From Plantactinospora soyae (GTDB lineage: Bacteria; Actinomycetota; Actinomycetes; Mycobacteriales; Micromonosporaceae): a stretch of 64,000 bases of DNA. Where the stretch lies: positions 9,548,001 through 9,612,000 of the forward strand of contig NZ_JADBEB010000001.1 in assembly GCF_014874095.1 (NCBI RefSeq), in the 5' to 3' direction. Under the pieces are notes generated by a model. It ran no database searches. It saw only the letters and a program-made list of their open reading frames with translations, and was not told the DNA's origin. Position numbers and translations under genes: made by a program. Positions 7,612 to 14,358 of this stretch are shown piece by piece (the first letter of the stretch is position 1; the number at the start of each line of letters is the position of its first letter).

Positions 7612-9753
7612 TCAGTCCCGGCCCGGATGGTGCCGCTCGCGGGAGAGCCGGGACGGCCACCAGATCGCGGACCCGATGTCGTAGGTCAGGGCCGGCACCA
7701 GCAGCGACCGTACGATGATGGTGTCCAGCAGCACCCCGAGTGCGACCGCCAGCCCCAGCTCGATCAGGATCACCAGTGGCAGTACGGCGAGTGCCGAGAA
7801 GGTCGCGGCCAGCACGATCCCGGCAGAGGTGATGACGCCACCAGTGACGACGAGCCCGCGCAGCACCCCGGACCGGGTGCCCCGGCGGACAGACTCCTCC
7901 CGCACCCGGCTCATCAGGAAGATGTTGTAGTCGATACCGAGTGCGACCAGGAAGACGAAGGCGAACAGCGGGAACGACGCGTCGACGCCGGGAAACCCGA
8001 AGACGTACTGAAAGAGCAGTGCGCACAGCCCGAGGGTGGCCAGGAACGACAGTACGACGGTGAGGATCAGCACCACCGGCGCGAGCAGTGCCCGGAGCAG
8101 CAGGGCCAGGATCACCGCGATCACCCCGAGTACCGCCGGGATGATGACATTGCGGTCCCGGTCCGACGCGTCGGCGGTGTCCACGCTGATCGCGGTGAAG
8201 CCGCCCACCACCGCGTCCGCGTCCGGCACCGCGTGTACGGCCACCCGCAGCCGCCGTACCGTCTCCTCCGCCTCCTCGCTGTCGGCCGACGTCGTCAGGG
8301 TGGCCTGGAGTTGTACCCGGCCGTCCACCACCTTCGGCTCGGCCGCGGCACCGCCCGGCGCGCCCGGCCCGGTCGATGCTCCCGGATCGGTGCCGTTGGT
8401 GTCCCCGGCCGGCTGCGGGTGCACCTCGGCCACGCCCGGTACGGACCGGGCCGCCTCGGTCACCCGGTCGGCCGTGCCGACCAGGGTGAAGATGGTGACC
8501 GGGCTACCCAACCCGCCGGGATAGTGCCGGTCGATCACCTCCTGGGCGATGACCGAGTCGGTGCGGTTGGTGAACAGCTCCGTCTGGCCGAGCCGGGTGG
8601 CACCCAACTGGGTCAGGCCGAAGCCGAGCCCGATCAGGACCAGGGTGGTGACCACCCAGACCAGGCGGGCCCGCCGGGCGATGAAGTGGGCGATCGGCTT
8701 CCACAGCCGGCCGACCGACGCGGCGTGTTCGGAGTACGGCGAGCGCGGCCAGAACGCCCACCTTCCGCCGATCATCAGTAGCGCGGGCAGGAAGGTGAGC
8801 ATCACGACCAGGGTGGCGCCGATCCCGACGGCGGCGACCGGACCGAGTGCCTGGTTCGAGGTGAGGCTGGACAGCAGCAGGCAGAGCAGGCCGGCGATGA
8901 CGGTGCCGCCGGAGGCGAAGATGGCCGGGGCGGCGCCGCGCCAGGCGGCGAGCATCGCCTGGACGGCGTTCTTGTGATGGCACAGCTCCTCGCGGTAGCG
9001 GGCGATGAACAGCAGGGCGTAGTCGGTGCCGGCGCCGAAGACCAGCACGGTGAGGATGCCCTGGGCCTGCCCGTTCAGCATGATCACTCCGGCCTGGGCC
9101 AGGAAGTAGACGGCCAGCGCGGCGAGGGCGTACGACAGGCCGGCGGCCAGCAGCGGGATGATCCACAGCACCGGGCTGCGGTAGACGACGAGCAGGATCA
9201 CCAGCACCACGACGAGGGTGACCAGCAGCAACGGACCGTCGATCGAGGAGAAGACCTCGATCAGGTCACCGAGCAGGCCGGCGGGGCCGCCGACCACGAC
9301 CATCTGGCCGCCGTCCCGCCCGTGGCCGGCGATCCGGCGCAGCTCCATGACCACGGCCCGGGTCTGGTCGTCCTCGGCGTTGTCCACCGGCACGATGACC
9401 TGCAGCGCCTTGCCGTCCTCGCTGGGTATCGGCGGGGGCAGTGGCCCGACGACGCCCGGTACCGCCGCGAACCGGACGGCGTCGGCGGCCACCTGCTGCC
9501 GGTCGGCGTCGGTGATCCCGCTGTTCCGGGCGTAGACGACGAGGGCGGGGATGGTCTCCCGCTCGACGAACCCGGCGGCGAGTTCTTCGCCCCGGGTGGC
9601 TTCGGCGTCGGCCGGCAGGAACGCCGCGTTGTCGTTGGTGGCGACCTCGCTGAGCCGGCCCGCGTACGGCGCCGATATGACGCCGACCACCAGCCAGCCG
9701 ACCACCAACACGGCGGCGACCAGCAGGGCGACCCGGCTCCGCGATCCAGCCAT
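7612..9753 (-). CDS. MMPL-family RND transporter
   Basis: 713 residues, the usual size for actinobacterial MmpL/YdfJ-like proteins. There is one N-terminal membrane helix (VALLVAAVLVVGWLVVGVI), an extracytoplasmic porter domain, then two MMPL membrane blocks, each with the signature Gly-x-Asp-Tyr element (GAGTDYALLFIARYREEL in the first half; LGIDYNIFLMSRVREE in the second), as expected for proton-driven RND pumps. A Pro/Gly/Thr-rich insert lies in the second porter loop. The ATG at 9753 follows a GGGGTGGGTGGGAG run. The same frame stays open upstream through the tRNA-Asn gene, which cannot be coding. Likely substrates are lipids or lipophilic compounds. It forms a two-gene unit with the FAD oxidoreductase. 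Confidence 0.9.
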   Translation of the reverse strand: MAGSRSRVALLVAAVLVVGWLVVGVISAPYAGRLSEVATNDNAAFLPADAEATRGEELAAGFVERETIPALVVYARNSGITDADRQQVAADAVRFAAVPGVVGPLPPPIPSEDGKALQVIVPVDNAEDDQTRAVVMELRRIAGHGRDGGQMVVVGGPAGLLGDLIEVFSSIDGPLLLVTLVVVLVILLVVYRSPVLWIIPLLAAGLSYALAALAVYFLAQAGVIMLNGQAQGILTVLVFGAGTDYALLFIARYREELCHHKNAVQAMLAAWRGAAPAIFASGGTVIAGLLCLLLSSLTSNQALGPVAAVGIGATLVVMLTFLPALLMIGGRWAFWPRSPYSEHAASVGRLWKPIAHFIARRARLVWVVTTLVLIGLGFGLTQLGATRLGQTELFTNRTDSVIAQEVIDRHYPGGLGSPVTIFTLVGTADRVTEAARSVPGVAEVHPQPAGDTNGTDPGASTGPGAPGGAAAEPKVVDGRVQLQATLTTSADSEEAEETVRRLRVAVHAVPDADAVVGGFTAISVDTADASDRDRNVIIPAVLGVIAVILALLLRALLAPVVLILTVVLSFLATLGLCALLFQYVFGFPGVDASFPLFAFVFLVALGIDYNIFLMSRVREESVRRGTRSGVLRGLVVTGGVITSAGIVLAATFSALAVLPLVILIELGLAVALGVLLDTIIVRSLLVPALTYDIGSAIWWPSRLSRERHHPGRD

Positions 9754-9899
9754 CTCCCACCCACCCCGTTTCTCAGCCGCCGTCGGCGGCCGGTCACATC
9801 CAGGGGGTCGCGTGGCAGCGGACAGGTCACCGCTGGTCGGGCGGACCCCAGATATGACGATGCCCGCCGACGGCGTCGGCGGGCGGGATGTTGGAAAAG

Positions 9900-9972
9900 C
9901 TCCCCCGTTTGGACTCGAACCAAAAACCTGCCGGTTAACAGCCGGCTGCTCTGCCAATTGAGCTACGGAGGA
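9900..9972 (-). tRNA. tRNA-Asn (GUU)
   Basis: Acceptor TCCTCCG pairs with CGGGGGA (one T-G pair), the D arm is GCTCAATTGGCAGAGC, the anticodon loop is CTGTTAA with anticodon GTT, the T loop is GTTCGAGTC, and the discriminator is G73, the Asn identity base. CCA is not encoded; the sequence runs on into TTTTCC. Confidence 0.96.
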
Positions 9973-10245
9973 TCGCGTACTGCCGGCACTGGATCTCTCC
10001 CGCGCCGTGCGACGGAACAAGAATACAGGACAGCCGGGGGTGTCGGGCTACCGGGTTATCGGGCGGCGGGCCCGGGCGACACGACTTACTAGATTACCGG
10101 ACAAATCGCTATGCGGGCCACAACAAGGCATGACATCAGTGAAGGATGGGTAGGGACTTGGGGACAGACAACGCAGGCGCGACACGGTCGCCTACCGGGA
10201 ACACCTGTAGGCACTCGACCGCGTCAGACATGGAAAGGAGCCGTC

Positions 10246-10626
10246 ATGCGCGGAAAGCTGTGGTTCGTCGGCGGGCTGGCTGTGGGCTTCGTCCTGGGCG
10301 CCCGCGCGGGCCGGGAGAGGTACGAGGAGCTGGTTCTCAAGGGCCGCAAGGTCCTCGACCACCCCACGGTGCAGGAAGCGGCCGGGGTGGCTCAGACCCA
10401 GGCCAACCGCCTCTACACCGAGGGCAAGGATCGACTCAGCCACACCCGGCTGGGTGAGAAACTGAGCACGGGCGACGGCGGGTCCGCCGAACTGGGCTCC
10501 GGAACCGGCACCTACGCCGACTCCGGCGTCGGATCGGGTACGAAGACCTCGTCGTCCGGCACGGTGACGGCACCCGCCTCGCGGGCGGCGTCATCCGGGT
10601 CGGGAGCCAACGGCACCACGTTCTGA
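10246..10626 (+). CDS. YtxH-like small membrane-associated protein, 126 aa
   Basis: AAAGGAG precedes the ATG at 10246 by about 6 bases (GGAAAGGAGCCGTC-ATG). The N-terminus MRGKLWFVGGLAVGFVLGARAGRERYEEL has one short membrane segment with a GxxxGxxxG-like spacing followed by a charged amphipathic region, the pattern of YtxH-domain proteins of actinobacteria. The C-terminal 50 residues are Ser/Thr/Gly-rich and probably disordered. The function is unknown; the family is linked to envelope stress in other Gram-positives. It is followed directly by a strong hairpin, so it is a single-gene unit. Confidence 0.8.
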   Translation: MRGKLWFVGGLAVGFVLGARAGRERYEELVLKGRKVLDHPTVQEAAGVAQTQANRLYTEGKDRLSHTRLGEKLSTGDGGSAELGSGTGTYADSGVGSGTKTSSSGTVTAPASRAASSGSGANGTTF

Positions 10627-10655
10627 CCGAAGCACACCCGGTCCCGTGCTGGGTG

Positions 10656-10687
10656 AAGGGGTCGGCCCGATATCGAGCCGACCCCTT
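10656..10687. terminator. Bidirectional hairpin terminator
   Basis: AAGGGGTCGGC (10656-10666) pairs perfectly with GCCGACCCCTT (10677-10687): an 11-bp stem with a 10-base loop between convergent genes. There is no U-tract, as is usual for actinobacteria. Confidence 0.75.
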
Positions 10688-10742
10688 CGGCCGTCCAAAA
10701 CCAGCCGGTCAACCTCGGCCGTCCATCACCAGCCGGTCAACC
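10687..10742. repeat. 28-bp tandem repeat, two copies
   Basis: TCGGCCGTCCA-start units at 10687-10714 and 10715-10742 differ at two positions (AAAACC versus ATCACC). They lie between the terminator and the 25-bp duplication. Confidence 0.85.
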
Positions 10743-10751
10743 TCGGTCAGG

Positions 10752-10801
10752 TTCAGTCCTTGCTGCTGAACGCGGCTTCAGTCCTTGCTGCTGAACGCGG
10801 C
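10752..10801. repeat. Perfect 25-bp tandem duplication spanning a stop codon
   Basis: Units 10752-10776 and 10777-10801 are identical (TTCAGTCCTTGCTGCTGAAC...). On the minus strand the unit holds the last seven codons and the TGA of the isomerase gene, so an untranslated second copy of the gene end follows the real stop. Confidence 0.95.
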
Positions 10802-11785
10802 GTCGAAGGCCGCGCTCGGGGCGTCGAACGCCAGCCGCCGGACGAACTGCAACGCCTCGGGGGCACCGACCAGGCGGTCCATCCCGGCGTCCTCCCACTC
10901 GATCGAGATCGGGCCGTCGTACCCGATCGCGTTCAGCGCCCGGAACGAGTCCTCCCACGGCACGTCGCCGTGCCCGGTGGAGACGAAGTCCCAACCCCGG
11001 CGCAGGTCGGCCCAGGGCAGGTGGGACGAGAGCCGGCCCCGCCGACCGTCCCCGGTACGCACCTTGGCGTCCTTGCAGTCCACGTGGTAGATCCGGTCGG
11101 CGAAGTCGAAGATGAAGTTCACCGGGTCGAGTTCCTGCCACACGAAGTGCGACGGGTCCCAGTTCAGCCCGAACGCCGGGCGGTTCCCGATCGCCTCCAG
11201 GGTCCGCTTGGTGGTCCAGTAGTCGTACGCGATCTCGCTCGGGTGCACCTCGTGCGCGAACCGTACGCCGACCTCGTCGAAGACGTCGAGGATCGGGTTG
11301 AACCGGTTCGCGAAGTCCTCGTAGCCCTTCTCGATCATCGACGGCGGGACCGGCGGGAACATGGCCAGGGTGTGCCAGATCGACGAGCCGGTGAACCCGA
11401 CCACGGTCTTGACCCCGAGCTTCGCCGCCGCCCGGGCGGTGTCCTTGATCTCCTCGGCGGCCCGCTGCCGTACCCCTTCGGGCTCTCCGTCGCCCCAGAT
11501 CCGGGCCGGCAGGATGTCCTGGTGCCGCTCGTCGATCGGGTGGTCGCAGACGGCCTGCCCGACCAGGTGGTTGGAGATCGTCCAGACCTTCAGGTTGTAC
11601 TTGGCCAGCGTCTCCCGCTTGCGCTCGACGTACGACTCGTCGGCGAGCGCCTTGTCGACCTCGAAGTGATCGCCCCAACAGGCGATCTCCAGCCCGTCGT
11701 AGCCCCATTCGGAGGCGAGCCGGCACACCTCCTCGAACGGTAGGTCGGCCCACTGGCCGGTGAAGAGCGTGATGGGTCGCGCCAT
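10778..11785 (-). CDS. Sugar phosphate isomerase/epimerase family protein
   Basis: 335 residues, AP-endonuclease-2 / xylose-isomerase-like TIM barrel. Supporting segments are [20 protein letters not shown] near the start, the strand-end motifs VVGFTGSS and [11 protein letters not shown], and HVDCKDAK (metal-binding His/Asp/Glu positions typical of the family). GGGAG lies 7 bases before the ATG at 11785. It probably acts in cytosolic keto- or epi-sugar metabolism. It follows the ThuA and sorbosone-dehydrogenase-like genes on the same strand, a combination seen with glucoside/trehalose oxidation modules. The last codons lie inside a 25-bp tandem duplication. Confidence 0.85.
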   Translation of the reverse strand: MARPITLFTGQWADLPFEEVCRLASEWGYDGLEIACWGDHFEVDKALADESYVERKRETLAKYNLKVWTISNHLVGQAVCDHPIDERHQDILPARIWGDGEPEGVRQRAAEEIKDTARAAAKLGVKTVVGFTGSSIWHTLAMFPPVPPSMIEKGYEDFANRFNPILDVFDEVGVRFAHEVHPSEIAYDYWTTKRTLEAIGNRPAFGLNWDPSHFVWQELDPVNFIFDFADRIYHVDCKDAKVRTGDGRRGRLSSHLPWADLRRGWDFVSTGHGDVPWEDSFRALNAIGYDGPISIEWEDAGMDRLVGAPEALQFVRRLAFDAPSAAFDAAFSSKD

Positions 11786-12141
11786 GGTCTTTCTCCCTGT
11801 TGATCACGCGGGATTCGCGACTGCGCCGGATGTGACGCCGGTGGACCGGGGCGAGGGTGACCGTCCGGGACGGTGGCGGAACTCCCCCTGCGACGACGCC
11901 GGCACGTGCGTACTCGCACCTTCGCCGGGCAGGTTGCGCCTCCCGCCCGGTCGCCGGCCATCACCGAGGATCGCCAAGACCACTCTAGGCGGTGCCGGGT
12001 GGACCAAGGAAGCCCCGCCCGCCGACCGGGGAGCCGGAGCTGCCTCGGTCGGAAGGCTGGGCGGGAAGCGTGCTCAGAGGGCGGGCGGCGGGGGCGCGCC
12101 TGTGGTGGGGGGTGTGCGCGCCCGGCCGCCGCCCGCTCATC
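11786..12141. other. Intergenic, nothing identified
   Basis: 356 bases between two minus-strand genes. There are no good open frames and no clear hairpin near the ThuA gene stop. The gap is long enough for the isomerase gene to have its own promoter. Confidence 0.35.
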
Positions 12142-14280
12142 TCAGGGCAGGGTCCACTTCTGGCTGGCCACGCCAGCCACACAGTCCCACAGGTGCACGT
12201 TCTGGCCGTCCGCCGAACTGCTGTTCAGCACGTCCAGACACTTGCTCGACGACGCGTTGCGCAGGGTGCCGTCCGACTGCGGAGCCCAGTTCTGCGCCCC
12301 GGTCCCGTTGCAGGTCCAGAGCTGGATCTTCGTGCCGTTCGTCGTACCGGATCCGGAAACGTCCAGGCACTTGCCCAGGGTCCGCAGCGTCTGGCCGGTC
12401 CTGGTCCAGGTCTGCCGGGCCGAACCGCCGACACAGGTCGAGATCTGCGCCTGACTGCCGTCCGCGGTTGCCCCGCCGTCGATCTCCAGGCACTTGCCGG
12501 CCAGCCCGACGACCGGACCGGTGCCGGAGCCGCCGCCCCCGCCCGAGCGCACCAGGGTGAACTCGTCGACGTCGTACAGCCCGGTGCCGGAACCGGCGAC
12601 GGTGAGGTAGAGGTTCTGCGAGCCGGACGGTACCCCGGACAGCGCACCGCTCACTTCGGCGTAGCTCTCCCAGCCGCCGGTGTTCGGCACCGCCAGCGTG
12701 CCGAGCACGGTGCCGGTCGCCGAGCCGGTCCGGACCTGGAGGGTGCCGCCGGTGCCGCCGGAGACGACCCGGGCCCGCAGCGAGGTGACCCCGGTCAGGT
12801 TCTGCCCGTTGTACGCGGCCCAGTCACCCGGGTCGAGGTACCCGATCGTCGAACCGCCGTTGGCGCCGGCCTTGCCGACCACCTGGATCCCGCTCTGCGA
12901 GGTGAACGCCTCGGCCTGGACCGTGGTGTTGGTACCCGGGTCCGGGTCCGGACCAGGGCCGCCACCGAGTTCCTTGATCCGGATGTTCCGGAACGAGGCG
13001 TCGTCGCCGGTGCCGTGGTTCTGGATCCCGATGTGCCCGGCCAGCGAGCGCACCGGGTTGGTGTTGGTGAAGTCGTTGATCAGTACGCCGTTGAGGTAGA
13101 TCCGCAGCCGCTCTCCCTCGACCAGCAGCTCGTAGTTGTTCCACTCCCCCGGCGGGTTGAGCGCGGCGTCCCGGGCGGCGATGTCGGCGGACTTGAAGGT
13201 GTAGACCGCGCCCGTGGTCCGGTCGGCCGCGTCGGTGGCGTCGATCTGGATCTCGTAGCCGTTGTCCACCGCCGACCACGGGTCACTCGACGGCGGGAAG
13301 CCGATGAAGATGCCCGAGTTGTCGTCGCCGGCCAGTCGCCAGTCCAGCTTCAGCGAGTACGAGCCGAACTGCTTCGCGCTGTACCAGTACAGGCCCATTC
13401 CGCCGACCGAGGTCAGCGTGGCGTCGGTGTTGGTGAAGTTCCCCGGACCGGCCTGGGACCAGCCGGTGGTGGAACCGTTGTAGAGGCTGGTGTAGCCGGA
13501 CTCGGGTCGGCAGTCGGCCTTCGACCGGCCGGCCGAGTACCGGATGCCGCCGAGCAGGTGCGCCCGGAAGGCCGGCTCGGCGTACGACGCCTGGGTGTGC
13601 CCGCCGCCGGTGTAGAAGGACCGGCCGCCCTCGTACGTCTTGCACCAGGCGTGCGGGTGGTCCGCGCCCATCCCGCCACCGGAGTACGACGACTCGTCCA
13701 GCGTCGCCAGCACCCGTGCGGTGGACCGGGCGTTGGTCCGGTAGTTGTACCACTCGTCGGTACGGGTCCAGGTCTGCGGCAGGTGGGCGCTGGCCGCGTG
13801 GCCCCGGTCCACCGCCTTCACGTTGGCCTGCTGGATCGCCGGGTGCGAGGCGAAGTACGCCCCGACCAGGTTGCCGTAGAACGGCCAGTCGTACTCGGTG
13901 TCGGCGGCGGCGTGCACTCCGACGTACCCCTTGCCGCTGCGGATGTAGGACTCGAACGCGGTCTGCTGTGCCGCGTTCAGGGCGTCGCCGGTGGTGTTGA
14001 GGAAGACCACCACCTCGTACTGGGCCAGGTTGGCGGTGCTGAACGCGGCCGCGTCCTCGGTGGCGGTCACGGTGAAGCTGTTCGCCGCGCCGAGTTCGCG
14101 GATCGCCTGGGTGCCGGCGGCGATCGAGTCGTGCCGGAACCCGGCGGTCTTGGAGAAGATCAGTACGTCGTACGGGGCGTCGGCGGCGCTGGCCGGCCCG
14201 GCCGGCACGGTGGTGCAGGCCAGTACCGCCAGCGTGGTGGTGGCGACCCCGAGGATCGACCGGAAAAGTCGTCTGCGCAT
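12142..14280 (-). CDS. Secreted ThuA-DUF1080-CBM6-ricin B multidomain protein
   Basis: 712 residues. A signal peptide spans residues 1 to about 33 (RRRLFRSILG...GPASA-ADAP). A ThuA domain covers about 37-255 (VLIFSKTAGFRHDSI, GYVGVHAAADTEYDWPFYG, FYTGGGHT), a glutamine-amidotransferase-like fold linked to trehalose or keto-sugar use. A DUF1080 (3-keto-disaccharide hydrolase, LamG-like) domain covers about 265-440 (GYTSLYNGSTTGW, NSGIFIGFP). A CBM6-like module follows at about 455-570 (VQAEAF, GDWAAYNG), then a Gly-rich linker and a ricin-type beta-trefoil at about 585-712 (three QxW-like repeats). It probably hydrolyses 3-keto-glycosides outside the cell while bound to polysaccharide, pairing with the neighbouring sugar dehydrogenase. 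The ATG at 14280 is preceded by GGGAG. Confidence 0.88.
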   Translation of the reverse strand: MRRRLFRSILGVATTTLAVLACTTVPAGPASAADAPYDVLIFSKTAGFRHDSIAAGTQAIRELGAANSFTVTATEDAAAFSTANLAQYEVVVFLNTTGDALNAAQQTAFESYIRSGKGYVGVHAAADTEYDWPFYGNLVGAYFASHPAIQQANVKAVDRGHAASAHLPQTWTRTDEWYNYRTNARSTARVLATLDESSYSGGGMGADHPHAWCKTYEGGRSFYTGGGHTQASYAEPAFRAHLLGGIRYSAGRSKADCRPESGYTSLYNGSTTGWSQAGPGNFTNTDATLTSVGGMGLYWYSAKQFGSYSLKLDWRLAGDDNSGIFIGFPPSSDPWSAVDNGYEIQIDATDAADRTTGAVYTFKSADIAARDAALNPPGEWNNYELLVEGERLRIYLNGVLINDFTNTNPVRSLAGHIGIQNHGTGDDASFRNIRIKELGGGPGPDPDPGTNTTVQAEAFTSQSGIQVVGKAGANGGSTIGYLDPGDWAAYNGQNLTGVTSLRARVVSGGTGGTLQVRTGSATGTVLGTLAVPNTGGWESYAEVSGALSGVPSGSQNLYLTVAGSGTGLYDVDEFTLVRSGGGGGSGTGPVVGLAGKCLEIDGGATADGSQAQISTCVGGSARQTWTRTGQTLRTLGKCLDVSGSGTTNGTKIQLWTCNGTGAQNWAPQSDGTLRNASSSKCLDVLNSSSADGQNVHLWDCVAGVASQKWTLP

Positions 14281-14306
14281 CTTCGCTCTCCCTTGTGAGG
14301 GGGGTT

Positions 14307-14354
14307 AGGAAGGGCCCCTTCCTATACAAAAAGCGATAGGCGGGGGCCCTTCCT
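14307..14354. terminator. Long intercistronic hairpin with embedded 17-bp palindrome
   Basis: AGGAAGGGCCCC (14307-14318) pairs with GGGGCCCTTCCT (14343-14354). After a TT/CG mismatch, CCTAT (14321-14325) pairs with ATAGG (14336-14340) around a 10-base loop. The left half is itself a palindrome (AGGAAGGGCCCCTTCCT, 14307-14323). It starts five bases after the dehydrogenase stop and lies before the ThuA gene, so it is either a terminator or a processing/stability element. Confidence 0.7.
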
Positions 14355-14358
14355 CACA

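Noticed and set aside
9754-10020. N-terminal extension of the MMPL transporter
   Set aside because: The frame is open to 10020 but would run through the tRNA-Asn gene. The ATG at 9753 is the sensible start.
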